A stretch of 64,000 bases of DNA from contig OX637290.1 of NCBI GenBank assembly GCA_951799445.1, positions 3,536,501 through 3,600,500 of the forward strand, in the 5' to 3' direction. The DNA comes from Pseudisothecium myosuroides (lineage: Eukaryota > Streptophyta > Bryopsida > Hypnales > Lembophyllaceae). Below are positions 12,577 through 24,214 of the stretch, one piece after another (position 1 is the first letter of the stretch; the number at the start of each line of letters is the position of its first letter). Under the pieces are notes generated by a model. That model searched no databases. It worked only from the letters and a program-made list of their open reading frames with translations, and was not told the DNA's origin. The translations under genes were made by a program, and so were the position numbers.

Positions 12577-13228
12577 TTAACACCTAAACGCTTGAGGCAC
12601 CAAATTTTAGTGGCGACAATACTTTGAAGTTAAATAACACCTAACCACATTGCTATTTTTAATAACTTATATTTTTCAAAAATTCTTTTTGAAGTCTAGT
12701 TTTAGCACCAAAAATTCGATTGTGAAAATGATTGATTATGATTTTTCTTTATAAGATTTTGTGCAAGCATGTCCATTGCAATCTTGACTTTCCATAGTGT
12801 TGAAGACTCTTGGAAATGAGCCTCAAATATATTAGATCTTGGAGAAAAAATCACATTAAAAATTCATTAAAAAAAATTGTAGAGTAGATTTTGAGAAGCC
12901 ATAAATTGAATGGGGTTATGCATGTTAGGCCCTTTAACCTCATATTTCTTTGGTGACCAAATTTTTAGATTTGATGTGTGAAAAGAGGATTGAAAGACTT
13001 CAATTTACTTTTTGCAATTTTAACACCCTCATGATCAAACATTATAGTCTTTCAATCCATAAGTGATATTGTTGTATTTTCTTTTCCTAAGTCATCTCTA
13101 ACATGTCTAGTTTGAATTTGTTTAGTTAGGATTAAAAAAATGATACAGCTTATCAAAATGTTGATTTTTTGTTCAATTTAAAGCAAATTCTTAGAAGCTC
13201 AAAAAAGCCTTGGGCACTTAGAGGTTAA
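12577..13228. mobile_element. TTAA-flanked element, family T, copy T2
   Basis: Starts TTAACACCTAAACGC and ends GGGCACTTAGAGGTTAA. The interior is closely similar to T3 at 42680-43295 (shared GAAGTTAAATAA, AACATGTCTAGTTT and TTATCAAAATGTTG). It is about 650 bp and non-coding. Confidence 0.65.
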
Positions 13229-14370
13229 AGGTAGAATATATTGTTTTCCAATAACCATGACCGTGATTGCTCACGAGGGCGCCTTTCATGCCAATTTTAG
13301 CCTGATCATCTTACTGCATGCTGCCAATTTTGCAACTACTTTCTCACTACCCCTGTCTCGTGACTCTCGTCTTTTCGTCTTCCCTTGCTCCCCTGTTTCT
13401 CTTTTGGAGGCACTTGCACTCACTGCTCACTATCCTTTGGCCTTCCATTCCCTACTGCTTTTGTGAAAGTCACTTCTCCCTTCTTAGTTTTGCCTTGAAT
13501 TGCCTTGCTTTCGGGCATCTCTTAGTATCGCTCTTGCCGGTGCAGCTATCTACGAGTTTTTTCCCTTGTGAGATGTAAAGAGGATGGAAGAATTGCTTGT
13601 GTGTGGAGATTTTTTGGTTGTTGCATGGCCGTAGACGGAGGCGACTCGGCTCATTGTTTGGTCTCCATATTTGTATTTTTGTGCCCATAACAGCAGGGTG
13701 ACACATTTGGCAAGAAATATAGGAGGTGTAGGCGAGAAACAGGACAAAAATGCAAGCCAAGCTAAGTGCAAGGGCCGGGTTTCGAAGGTGCGCCATGAGA
13801 TTTAGGAACCCTCGCAAGTTTGGAGACGTATGGCTTGGTTTAGCTGCAAGTTTGGGAATAGGAAATGTACTCTAGCTGCAGGTTGAGGACAGGCTTTCGG
13901 CGCAAAAAATGTAGAATCACTGTACTGTACAACGTTGAGAGTGCTGACTTCATGGTAAAAGACACCGAGATCATTTTACATTTGGTGAAGAAATGTTTCA
14001 GTGCTAGAAGTATCATATTGTGTCAGCGAGCTTGGGATGTTCGAGAGATTTCGTGCTTATTTTGAGGTATTGACGATTGTGCTATCAGCATTTGGCCTTC
14101 TGTCTCGATTTTTGGTCATGGCTTTTATCATTTCAGATTGCCCTTTCTAATCCGATCTTGAACAACTATGAGTATTGAGGAAGTTGCGCTTTCATTATAG
14201 GCAATGAGCAACCGTTTTGGGGATGTGATCATTTCTGTATCTTTAGAAAGCACCTGGCGCTCACTTATCTGACTTATGTGACTTCTACTTTGGGATTTTG
14301 TTGCAATTTGATATTGGTGTGATGCTATAAGCATACAGTGTATGAGCTTTGATTGTTTGTGTCTTTTGGT
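13229..14370. other. Less AT-rich stretch without a convincing gene
   Basis: 13250-13850 is richer in GC and open on both strands for about 100 codons, but neither frame has recognisable motifs or a good start context. It may be the promoter region, or further decayed 5' sequence, of the pseudogene that follows. Confidence 0.35.
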
Positions 14371-14378
14371 TATAAAAG
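14371..14378 (+). promoter_or_regulatory. TATA-like box
   Basis: TATAAAAG lies immediately before the ATG at 14380. This is too close to serve that ATG in the usual way, so it is either fortuitous or marks a start further downstream. Confidence 0.25.
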
Positions 14379-14379
14379 G

Positions 14380-15255
14380 ATGAGAGCGGGGTCCGGGAAA
14401 GAGAATCCAAGTCAAAAGAGGCGGAAGGTGAATGGAGAAATGAATCTCAGGAACACTTCGAAGCGGCAACCTACACCAGCAGCTAAGCATCGTATTGGCT
14501 GATTTGTCAAAGGAAAAAAGAGAAGGTATGATTCTAAAAGCAACGGATCTTGAAGTTAGATAAGCTTTGCTTGAGAATACGCAATCGACAGTTATGCGTT
14601 CCTTGGGACCACTTGAGCCCCAGTTTTGTAGCCAGAGTTCAATGCTTGTGGAGATGGAAGTGGGTACAAATCGAATTGAGGAGCTTAATGGGAAAGTGGA
14701 AGCTCTTGAGAAGCAACTAGAGGTATACATTGGTGGATATACTTCTCTCAATGCAAGGTTGGATACCATGGAGTTGCGCTTCAAGCGTTGGGAGCCCATT
14801 TGGGAAGAAACCTTGAGCATATGTGGGCGTGCTTTCTTTGACAAATGCGTTGCTACTTTTTATGAGACGACACAAGCTTATGGATTTTTGATGGAAGGTG
14901 ACAATAGCTTCAAGAGAACATGGTTAGATTCTACTGAGGCAACACAGTTTGTGGCTAAAGGGGTCTATTCCATATTTCCATGGTGATCTTTGGCAAGTAT
15001 ATTCTTCTCTCTCATGATGTTCTTGAAAAGATGAGGATCTTCAAGCGTCTTTCAATTGGAGTTTCCATTACTACTGTGCATCAAATCACATACCTCAACG
15101 TTGCCCTAAGCCTTACCAAGAATCCAATCTTTCAAATCCCACCGGTCCTTGATATGTTTCAGGATTTGTTTGCTTCATCACCAAAGGATGTTGTAGAAGA
15201 TTTTGAAAGCGACTGCATGAATCCGTTTTTTCTTACCAAGTTTAGAATCTATTAG
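14380..15255 (+). pseudogene. Decayed gene for a nuclear-type coiled-coil protein
   Basis: The ATG at 14380 begins a basic N-terminus with KENPSQKRRK, a likely nuclear localisation signal. The frame then shifts by one base near 14488 and continues as ADLSKEKREG. It meets an in-frame TAA at 14561-14563, continues through a heptad-like stretch (IEELNGKVEALEKQLEVYI), and shifts again near 14975-14990 into a last segment ending at 15255. Reading past these breaks would give about 290 residues. The middle is consistent with a coiled coil; the C-terminal half is mixed alpha-helical and unrecognised. Consistent coding character on both sides of each break points to a once functional gene, perhaps a lineage-specific or element-borne family. 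I cannot name the function. Confidence 0.5.
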
Positions 15256-15316
15256 TAGTTCTTTAGTGATAGAATTGATTAGTGTAGAAACTGGTTTCTA
15301 GTGTATGATCATACTC

Positions 15317-15497
15317 ATTGTTGTCACATTGGGCGAGTTTGGATCACCGGACGTTCTACACGGGCGGACACATCGGACGGTTTGGACAGACCGGACAGTA
15401 AATGTGACTACTTTAAAGTAATCACATTGGGTGGATTAGGATCACTGGACATTCCGGGCGAGCAAGCAAATCGGACAGTCCGTCTAATGTGACAACT
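15317..15497. mobile_element. Small MITE with internal dimer and 12-bp flanking repeats
   Basis: This 181-bp insert is bounded by the direct repeat ATGATCATACTC (15305-15316 and 15498-15509), a likely target-site duplication. Its ends are inverted (GTTGTCACATTGGG left; AATGTGACAAC right). Inside, two direct half-copies of about 95 bp share GGATCACYGGAC and ATCGGAC and are joined by the palindrome ACTACTTTAAAGTA. The 12-bp repeat is longer than most DNA-transposon duplications; 9-11 bp would suggest Mutator-like. Confidence 0.7.
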
Positions 15498-15509
15498 ATG
15501 ATCATACTC

Positions 15510-16407
15510 TTGATCTTGTCGTAGCATTCTTTGTGACATAGTCAAGATGTGAACACTCATCTAGAGTACCTTACTCAACCATATTTAGAGGCCAGACAAT
15601 CTCAAGCTTGGTGACCAGAAATCCAAAAGAAATTCCTGTTCACATATTGTGAGCTCCCAATTTGTCACTTGGAACTCGTAGAATTATTTTTTTGAAATTT
15701 GCAATTTAAAGTCGATAAAAGTATACAAAAAGCCATAAAAAGAGTGTAGAAACAAAATAGGATTATGTCATACCCATTATAGTATTTGGTCTAGATTTGT
15801 ATTTATACTTAGAATCCCCCCAAACCTCGCCTAAAAATAAAATAAAAATAACGAGATAGCTAGATTTGGAGGATTTAAGTCACATAGACCCAAAAAGGGC
15901 TAAATCCCACGATGAATGTGGCAATTCATGGCTAAGTTGGTCCGAGGGATCCACAATGAGGCCACTAGGTTGGATCCTAGAGTTAGATTTAGAATTTCCA
16001 ATTAGATCGATGAATTCCCCAAAATCCCGATTGTTAGCATGTAGAAGCCACTAATGCAAGACAGGGTCCGTGGAGGAATCTACAGCCCAAGGATGGTGTT
16101 TTAGGATAAATCCCATGCCAGAAGTTCAACGGCAAAATTGATTCCCCAAGATTCCTTCACCTGTAGAAAATTCTCACACCATCGTCAATTCAAGGAGATG
16201 GCCAGTTTTAATCTCCACTGACCAATCGTGCTAGGTACAGAAACGCACCTACATGTCTTTTATGCGACTCCTTGAGAGGTCCCATGAAAATTCCTAGCAT
16301 CTTCCGACTTGCGAAAGAACCTTTTCCAGGTGGTCAACCGTTCTAACCTCCAACGGAAATTTCGTGGAAATTACCCAGCTTACAATAAAATCTCACTAAA
16401 AATTAGC
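15510..16407. other. Outer flank of the left inverted-repeat arm
   Basis: This stretch looks continuous in style with the left arm, but its counterpart on the right is missing because the right arm ends at the CACTA fragment at 25844. No gene is seen. It may be the true outer end of the large element. Confidence 0.4.
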
Positions 16408-16930
16408 ATAGCTTGTCTTATGTTAATAATGCACTCTGTAAAGTTTCACGACATTTCGATAGCGGCAAGTACTCGAACCGGCGAGATTCCTCGGGAATTA
16501 ACTACGTGGCAGGGTCCCCGCGATGTTGACCGGAATTCCGGGACCATACAATGGCGAAACGAAGTCAACGAAGAGTCTTTTTTGACTCTTTCGCACCTAC
16601 CAGAGACCCTAGGCTAGTTACTTTTTTCAAAATAGGAGACCCTCAAGATTTAGGAATTTATCACGACTTGGTTTTTAAACTAAATTAGCTTACGATGGGA
16701 TTTTGGTCTCGGTACAAGAGAATTGATGACGGAACACGGCGATCTAGAGCCAACGGCGCAATCCGTTCGGCGGTTGGAGTTAATCTCCAAAAGTTAGGAT
16801 GTTGGTCCAGCATAGATGGTAGAAGTAGTTTTTTAGGAATTAGGATGAAAATCTTTGAGGATGAGGATGAAAATCCGAGTTGATAAGATTACCTTAGAAA
16901 TTTAGAGAGAGGGGTGGGCCCTTGGAAACC

Positions 16931-16938
16931 TATATAAG
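16931..16938 (+). promoter_or_regulatory. TATA box of the left arm, reading inward
   Basis: TATATAAG within CCTATATAAGGGCCCC, followed by a pyrimidine-rich CTCTCTCT start-site-like tract. It is mirrored exactly in the right arm at 25317-25324 on the minus strand. Confidence 0.6.
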
Positions 16939-17409
16939 GGCCCCATTTCTCTCTCTAAAACACCCCCAATTCTTGTTTTGAGTCCGTGGGTCCAAGTTAT
17001 TTTGGATATTTTGGCATTTGAAGCCAAAAACCTCTACGGTGTTTTCGGAGCACTTTGGGCTCCATTGTTGTTGCATTTCAAGCTTTGAAGGTCCTTGGAG
17101 GTCCTTCTATCTTACCTTATATGTTCTTTGTGTACTCTTTGTGTATTTTTTGTGCTCTTGTTGTGAGTTGAGCGTCCTTCTATACTTTGTGTGTCCTTCT
17201 CGTGCCCTCGTGAGCTAGCTTTTGTGGTTTTAGAAGTCCTTTTTCTATACTCTTGTGCTAATTCTAAAGACACCCCCACCGTACCTTTGCAATGACGCTT
17301 TGGGGGGCCTTTAGTGTATGAGTTTTGTGTTGCCACGTTGTCCTAATTGGTTTGTTCTCTTTAAGTACTTTTTTTACCTTTTTCTAACGTTTCTCTTGTT
17401 GAGTGGAAC

Positions 17410-17660
17410 CCCCTCCGAGATGGCGAAGCTTTGACTATGTTACATGTGTTTTTTTCCTTTATGTCTTCCACATTCTTCTAAAGTTTCCCGTGTTGTGTGG
17501 ACCCTCCCCACAGGGACGGCGAAGCTTTAAACTTGTGACTAAGACAAAGTCCTACAGTGTGTGTTAAAACGGTCCAAACGGCGAAGCTTTGAACCCTAGA
17601 GTGCCACAAAGTCCTAAAGTTGGTGTTAAACCCAACTTCACGGCAAAACTTTGAACCTCC
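17410..17660 (+). repeat. Short direct repeats GGCGAAGCTTTGAAC
   Basis: Four spaced copies of a GGCGAAGCTTT-like block, associated with GTGTGGACCC-like and AAAGTCCTA-like segments, lie in the presumed leader of the left-arm transcript. The right arm carries counterparts at 24815-24930. Confidence 0.5.
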
Positions 17661-18681
17661 TCAACCCTTAGCTCCAAAGTCTAATTTCCAAGACCTTTTT
17701 GGACATGTCAAGAGTTTAGCTTCCAAGATATTTAGTATTGACAAGTTCCGAGTTGCCCAAGTTTTTTCTTTAGTTTTTAGCAAAATCTAGTCTTTTCCTT
17801 AGTTTTTAGCAAAATCCGTCTTTTTTTTAGTCTAGCAAAAATCCAGTTTTTCTTAGTCTAGCCAAAAATCCAGTTTTCCTTAGTCTAGCAAAAATCCAAT
17901 TTAGAACCAGGGCCAGATTAGAACTAGGACCAGATCAGAACCAGTTAACAAAAAATTAAAAAATTAAAAAAATTAAAAAAATAATAATTTTTTTTTTGAA
18001 ACCCGACCCCCAAGCTAGCTAGCCAAGCGTCCGGCTAGTCAGAAGGCCAGACAGGCTCGGAGCAGGCAGCAGTTGGAGCCCCAGCCATTCGGGCTCCCTT
18101 TTTTTTGGACTCTTTTTTGGGTTTTTTTTTATTCTCTCAAACCAAAAAAAAAATGTTGGATTAACCTATTACTAAGCTGGGGTTGGAGTAGAGGTTAGGC
18201 TCTAAAAAAGAAAGGGAGGAGGGAGAGAAGAAAAGTAGCACTACCGTACTCGCACACAAGAGGAGTCCACTCTCACCAACAACCAAAAAAACACTCCACA
18301 CAATGGAAGAAGATTAGAGGAGAAAAAGGTGAAGTAGAGGAAGGAGGGAGAGAGACAATCAATAGTGCCCTAGGCATATGATTAGGTAGGCCTAGGAGGG
18401 AAATCTTGAGAATGCCTGGTGACCGTTAGGCAAAAGATTAGTATGACGAAAAGTAGGAGTGTGTAAGGGAGTAGGAGACACCATAAATTATCTTTTTTTT
18501 TGGAACTAGAGTTGTAAGACCCCATCAATACGTTGGTGGAATAGTATTATTGTAGAAGAAGCAAGGGGAAAGAAAAAGAAAGGAGGGAAAGAAGGAGGTT
18601 AGATCCTCAAAGGGTGTAATTAATATTTTCTAAAATTAAGTAGTGAGCTTGAAAAAAATCAAACAAAACAAAAGATTACCA

Positions 18682-18744
18682 TGGAGCATGAGGATGCGCA
18701 TGCGGATGTGGACAAGGTCATCTCTGACACCAGCAGCGAAGAGG
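18682..18744 (+). CDS. 21-codon first exon in the left arm
   Basis: The ATG at 18682 opens an acidic 21-codon segment (MEHEDAHADVDKV…) that ends precisely at a GTAAGT donor. The right arm holds the same exon on the minus strand (24152-24214). The two differ at about 14 of 63 bases, yet both keep the ATG, the length, the acidic character and the donor, and about half of the changed codons are synonymous. It sits about 1.75 kb downstream of the arm's TATA box. The downstream exons are not found, so the protein is unknown; a transposase first exon or a captured host exon are both possible. Confidence 0.5.
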
Positions 18745-19009
18745 TAAGTCTCTGATTTAATCTTTGGTGTTTTCCTGCTAAGTAGTGTTGATTTCCTTAA
18801 TTAGCCTTTAAATCACAATTAGCAAGCCGAGATTAGCGTAAATTAGAAGTTTAGATTCAAAAGCTTATAGGTTAGGAGTAGAGGTTTCCGAAAACATATT
18901 ACATTAGGATTTGGCTTTAATTGACCATGTTGGAATAAATTAAGCAGTAGGGGGTAGGATGGATGAACGTGATTAAAACCTCATCCAAAAAAAAACAATG
19001 AACGGAAAT

Positions 19010-19775
19010 TAGAGATTTAGATTAGAAGGAGAATTTAGGATTAAATTTAGGGATTAATTAGCGGTTAAAAACTAGAGTCAAATTAAAGTTTTAATTGAAA
19101 ATGTTAAATTCTAAAGTCAAAAATTAGAGTTAACTTTGGGAAGTAAAAAGTTAGAGTTAATTTGGAAGTTTAATCTAGGGATTGAATTCTCAAGTCAAAT
19201 CTTAGGTTAGTTTAAAAGTAGAAGTTTAGAGTTAATTTAGGAGTCAAAAATCCTTAAGAGTAGAAGTTAAAAGTAAAGATTTTAGAGTAAATTTAGAAGG
19301 TAGAAATTAAGAGTAGAAATAGGAGTTAAATTTTGAAGTTAGAAATTGGAAGTTAGAGTTAAAATTAGAGGTTTAAATTTAGGATTAAACTTAGAAGTCA
19401 AAACTTGGAGTAAAAATTAGGTAGTAGAATTCAAAACTAAAAGTAGAAGTAAAAAGTTAGAGGTAGAAGTTAAATCTTAGAGTTAATTTTTAGAAGTAGA
19501 AAATCTAGAGTCAAAATTGAAACCGTAGAGTCAAACCTAGAGGTTAAAATTTGGGATTAATTTTAGAAGTAAAAACTTAGAGTTAAAAGTCAAAATATAA
19601 AATTAAAACTTAGAGGATAAATTTTAGAGTAGTTAGAAGTAAAAATTTAGAGTTAAATATTAAAACGTAGAGTCAAACTTGGAGGTTAAAATTTAGAGTT
19701 AATTCAAAGGAGTAAAAATCTAGAGTTACATTTAGAAGTTAAAATTTAGGGTTAGTCTTTCAAAGTAGAATTCCC
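19010..19775. repeat. Degenerate AT minisatellite in the left arm
   Basis: Diverged units of AGAGTTAAAATTTAGAAGT type, about 20-26 bp each, fill the presumed intron after the exon at 18682. They correspond to the far more regular 72-bp array in the right arm. Confidence 0.7.
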
Positions 19776-20158
19776 AGGTGGGATGTTAAAACACAAGAGA
19801 TAGTCTTAGGGGTTCATGGAAAAAACCTAGGGGGTCCCATTTCAGTTAGTTAGGGTTGTCCAAAATGGCACCAACCACCCAATCTACCCTCGACATAGGA
19901 TAGATGGTTAGTAAGGTAGGATTTCACCGTTAGATTACCATAACCCTTGATCATCGACAGTTAGCTTGGAAGTCACCACATGCATCTCTAGGCATTTCTT
20001 TTGCCCATCCACAACACTTAGGAAACATTAGCAAAAGATCCATGGTTGGAAGGCACAGTGAACCGCACTTACAACACCCCCTTAAATTAAGTGGATAAAA
20101 GCTAAGAACCTGGTCGTGTTCGCTTTATTACCAAGGGTGGGTAATCTAGCGCCCACAC

Positions 20159-20558
20159 ATATGCATTGCTACAGTTGTCATGAATGTTTTCTTACTAAGT
20201 AGGTTTCTAATGAACGAATCTATCATATTCCTCTTGTGGTAGGAATCACTGGAAGCAAAGCATTATATCATTGGTACTCAGTTCTCAATGAAAGGGAAGG
20301 ATTGCACGCTCATTGATCAAATGTATAGAACTGTTGGATTATAACACAAGATTCTCTATGTTATTAAAACACACAAATTGACTTGTCTAATACAATTGTG
20401 TCTAAAATCACTTGAGTCATCTTTTGACAGCTACTTGGGTCAACTATATTGTAAAAGTCGGGTTATCCAAGCTGTCTTCAAGAAATAAACATTAAAAAAC
20501 AATTCACTACACAGATCTAGAAGGTTAGCGAGATACATAGAGAACAAACAAATAGTAC
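20159..20558. other. Single-copy spacer between left arm and lipase exons
   Basis: No feature could be assigned. A downstream lipase exon would be expected here on the minus strand but none is recognisable, which fits a truncated fragment. Confidence 0.45.
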
Positions 20559-21045
20559 CGTATATGCAGCGACAGCATAAGGGTGTAAAAGTGAAGCCTC
20601 ATTGAGAAGCTCCTCAGGCATAGCTACACCATCATCTGCAGCAAGAGGTTCAACTTTTTGTTCCCGCAGCAATGCAATTCCTGACACAAATCGTAGAGTG
20701 TTCAGAAACCTTGACATTCAATTAATGATCAAATCTGATTAGATACTGAGGCACTTCATTGAAAGCAACAACAGTAAAAACTCAAATGGCATGAGACTTA
20801 CCCGCTGCTACTTCCAGGTGGCTGGCACCTCCAGCTCGATACTCCAGAAGTTCTCCTATTAACGCAGCCACGACATCCACTTCATCCTTATCTGACTGAG
20901 ACCTAGAGAATAGGCTAAGTCTGTTACAGATTTATTTACTTTGTGTTTCTACGGGTTGCAGAAATCTAATCACTACTGTAGAAGAAAAACCTTCGAGAGG
21001 TATTCCAGAAAACCCAAACCACACTGAACCTCAGATCCATTGTAA
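20559..21045 (-). pseudogene. Fragment of a diacylglycerol-lipase-like (class 3 lipase) gene
   Basis: Three spliced segments read on the minus strand: one ending at 20991 (start uncertain, near 21040), one at 20902-20802 and one at 20680-20559. The junction phases agree exactly, and two of the three donor sites (GGTAAGT, CGGTACT) and both acceptors are canonical GT-AG. The joined reading includes DVVAALIGELLEYRAGG, HLEVAAGIALLREQ and LLHPYAVAAYT. This matches my memory of the linker before the catalytic domain of plant and animal sn-1 diacylglycerol lipases (AAGLxLL…AAYG pattern). The catalytic GxSxG region and the N-terminal membrane segments are absent. The fragment lies between the two arms of the giant inverted repeat, which suggests capture by a transposon, but a remnant of a resident gene split by insertions is also possible. 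Confidence 0.55.
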
Positions 21046-21562
21046 CATCATTGAAGACAGTTACTAAATAAAAACTTGTCAATTGTAACACGTCTTGAAT
21101 ATCTCTTGGGGGGAAGATTTTTTATTAGTAAATGTCAGAATGTAACGAATTCAATTCGACGTCCCATTCCAGTTATGCCTAATACGTGTTAGTTATAATA
21201 GGAACAAAACACCATTAATGGCAAAGATAGCATAATATGAAATTTGAAATGGTTGCACAAGAAAGTTCAATTTCAGATTTTGTGAGGAATTTAGTCTAGA
21301 GAGAGGCATGCCGAGCATCACTTGATTGTAATTAAATGTACTACGAGTGCTTACTGATGAACTTTCAATCATCACTATGTCTTTTTATAAAACATGAGAG
21401 ACTACAGTCAAATAAATATTGGCAAGTCTGCAAAATTATTTGCCTACAAGTACTGACGCCTGCCAAGGCAATACAACAATTCTCGAACTCCATAGTCAAA
21501 CATCTCATGGTAATGCGCCCTCCACGCATCACCGTGGTTGTGATTTAGTGACCTCCATACTA

Positions 21563-22002
21563 AGGTAAACCAGCCCATCATGGTCAAACTTTGGAGTCTA
21601 CCCTCATGCCATTGCTGAAATTTTTCAATTTTTTTCCCTCACAAAGATAAGTGTGAGAGATAGTGAGGACATTTGAAATTATATTTTTTGGACCAAGTAT
21701 GAATTAGTTCTGAATTTTTGAAGTGATCAGCCTATAGGGGTCTGTAGGCCACCTCATGACCAACAAAATCAAATCCAATATAGTGATCTTCCTACCCAAT
21801 GCAATCAGAACATTTTCAAACATGGAAGACCTAAAAAATCAGTTTTTACAAAGAATTTTACATTGAAAAGTTGGAAGTACCTATTGAGGTCACTAATTAC
21901 TCCATAACTACCATGTAAGGCATTGGTTGTGGTTTGAAAAACCACAATGGGGTCATTAGGTGTCCATCATGGGTCATTTGACCATGATGGGTTGGTTTAC
22001 CT
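21563..22002. mobile_element. 440-bp MITE with TA flanks
   Basis: Ends AGGTAAACCAGCCCATCATG and its near-exact complement, flanked by TA on both sides (21561-21562, 22003-22004). It is non-coding and lies directly against the inner end of the right arm. A Tc1/mariner-type origin fits the TA but is not proven. Confidence 0.7.
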
Positions 22003-22520
22003 TATAACATCCGAACCCACACAGCATTGTGCCGCTGTGGGCGCTTGATTATCCATCCTTGGTAATGAAGCTAACATGACCAGGCTCTTAGCTTTTATCC
22101 ACTTTTGGTTTAAAGAGTGTTGTGAGCGCGGTCCACTGTGCCTCTCAAGTAATGGATCTTGCTAATGTTTCCTAAATTTCGTGAATGGGCAAAAAAAAAT
22201 GCCTAGAGATGCGAGTGACATAACTTCCAAGCTAATTGTCAATTATCAGGTGTCACGGTGATCTAACGGTGAAACTCTACCGTCCTAACTATCTATCCTA
22301 TGTCACGGGTAGTTGGGGCCATTTCCAACAACCCTAACTAGTCGAAATGGGATTCCCTATGTCCATTCCATGAACCCCTAAGACTACCTTCTTCCTTTTA
22401 ACTGCCGGTAGAATTTTGGGTTTTAACCTCTAAGGTTAATTTTAAATTTTAACTTCTAAAATTACTTGGAAATCCAATTTCTAACTCTAGATTTTTACTC
22501 TTAAAACTAACTCTAAAATT

Positions 22521-23365
22521 TAACCTCTAATTTTAACTCTACGTTTTAACTTTTAATCCTAGATTTTTACTTCTAAAACTAATTCTAAGATTTAACCTCT
22601 AATTTTAACTCTACGTTTTAACTTTTAATCCTAGATTTTTACTTCTAAAACTAATTCTAAGATTTAACCTCTAATTTTAACTCTACGTTTTAACTTTTAA
22701 TCCTAGATTTTTACTTCTAAAACTAATTCTAAGATTTAACCTCTAATTTTAACTCTACGTTTTAACTTTTAATCCTAGATTTTTACTTCTAAAACTAATT
22801 CTAAGATTTAACCTCTAATTTTAACTCTAAGTTTTAACTTTTAATCCTAGATTTTTACTTCTAAAACTAATTCTAAGATTTAACCTCTAATTTTAACTCT
22901 ACGTTTTAACTTTTAATCCTAGATTTTTACTTCTAAAACTAACTCTAAGATTTAACCTCTAATTTTAACTCTACGTTTTAACTTTTAATCCTAGATTTTT
23001 ACTTCTAAAACTAATTCTAAGATTTAACCTCTAATTTTAACTCTACGTTTTAACTTTTAATCCTAGATTTTTACTTCTAAAACTAACTCTAAGATTTAAC
23101 CTCTAATTTTAACTCTACGTTTTAACTTTTAATCCTAGATTTTTACTTCTAAAACTAATTCTAAGATTTAACCTCTAATTTTAACTCTACGTTTTAACTT
23201 TTAATCCTAGATTTTTACTTCTAAAACTAACTCTAAGATTTAACCTCTAATTTTAACTCTACGTTTTAACTTTTAATCCTAGATTTTTACTTCTAAAACT
23301 AACTCTAAGATTTAACCTCTAATTTTAACTCTACGTTTTAACTTTTAATCCTAGATTTTTTACTT
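22521..23365. repeat. 72-bp tandem array, about 12 nearly identical copies
   Basis: Units begin at 22521, 22593, 22665 and so on with constant 72-bp spacing. Each unit is built from three related 24-bp segments (for example AACCTCTAATTTTAACTCTA). Copies differ at only a few positions (AATT/AACT, ACGT/AAGT). More diverged relatives continue from 23365 to about 23900. It is non-coding, with stops in all frames. Confidence 0.9.
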
Positions 23366-24151
23366 CTACTTCTAATTTCTAACTTCTCAATTTAATTCTA
23401 AAATCTAACTCCTAACTTCTAATTTTTACTCTAATTCTTGACCCCTAAATTACACTTCTAAATTAACTCTAAGTTTTCTTTTTTACCTCTAGATTTAACT
23501 GTATGTTTGAATTTCTAAACTTAACTTGAAAATCTAACTCTTAACTTCTAATTTCTTACTCTAGTTTTTGACTCCTAAATTAGCTTTAACTTTTAAATTC
23601 TAACTCTAAGTTTTTGACTCTAACTATAATTTTAAACTTCACTTCCTAAAATTAACTCTAAGATTTACTTCTAAACTACTCTAAGTTTTAACTTCTATTT
23701 TAACTCTAGAATTTTCACTCTCAAATTTAACTCTAATTCCCACTTCCTAAAATTGACTTTAAATTTTGACTTTAGAATTTAACTTCTACAATTAACTTTT
23801 AAGTTGACTCTAGTTTTTTAACTGCTAACTCTAAGGTTTCATTCCTAATTTTAATCCTAAATTCTACTTCTAATCTAAATCCCTAATTTTTGTCCGTTGT
23901 TCTTTTTGGATTAAGTCTATGAACCTTCATCCGTTTTACCCTCCTATCGCTTAACCGAACTTAATGTGGTCAAAACAAAGCCAAATCTTAAGTGTAATAT
24001 GTTTTTGAAAACCCCTCTTCCTAATCTATAAACTTTTGAATCTAAACTTCTACCTCCCGCTAATCTCTATTTGCTAGCACGGACTAAGGACTAATTAAAA
24101 AAATCAAGCCCTAATTAGGGAAAAACATCCAGGATTAGTTTAATGGCTTAC

Positions 24152-24214
24152 CTCATCACTGCCGGTGTTAGAAATGACCTCATCCACGTCCGCGTATGCC
24201 TCTTCGTGCTCCAT
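24152..24214 (-). CDS. 21-codon first exon in the right arm
   Basis: Minus-strand counterpart of the exon at 18682-18744. It starts at the ATG at 24214, encodes MEHEEAYADVDEV… and ends at a GTAAG donor. Changes relative to the left copy are mostly third-position or conservative (D/E, D/N, H/Y), with no indel. Downstream exons are not identified. Confidence 0.5.

Larger units (their letters stand above)
16408..20158 (+). repeat. Left arm of a giant inverted repeat
   Basis: Matches the reverse complement of 22037-25842 almost from end to end with roughly 15-25% differences by eye. Anchors include CATTTCGATAGCGG (16450s), the TATA region at 16931, AACCTCTACGGTGTTTTCGG (17028), the repeated GGCGAAGCTTTGAAC blocks (17420-17650), the ATG exon at 18682, the minisatellite at 19010-19775 and GTGGATAAAAGCTAAGA (20089). 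The arm could come from a large TIR transposon, or from a long-terminal-repeat type element inserted twice in opposite directions. I see no retroelement coding region or primer-binding site. Confidence 0.8.

Noticed and set aside
13470..13817. 115-codon minus-strand frame
   Set aside because: It has a membrane-like start but overlapping frames on both strands are similarly open, no motif is seen, and it sits in a GC-richer stretch where open frames are expected by chance.
22521..23365. Regular repeats that could be mistaken for a CRISPR array
   Set aside because: The whole 72-bp unit is repeated with no unique spacers, in a plant-type context. It is a satellite array.
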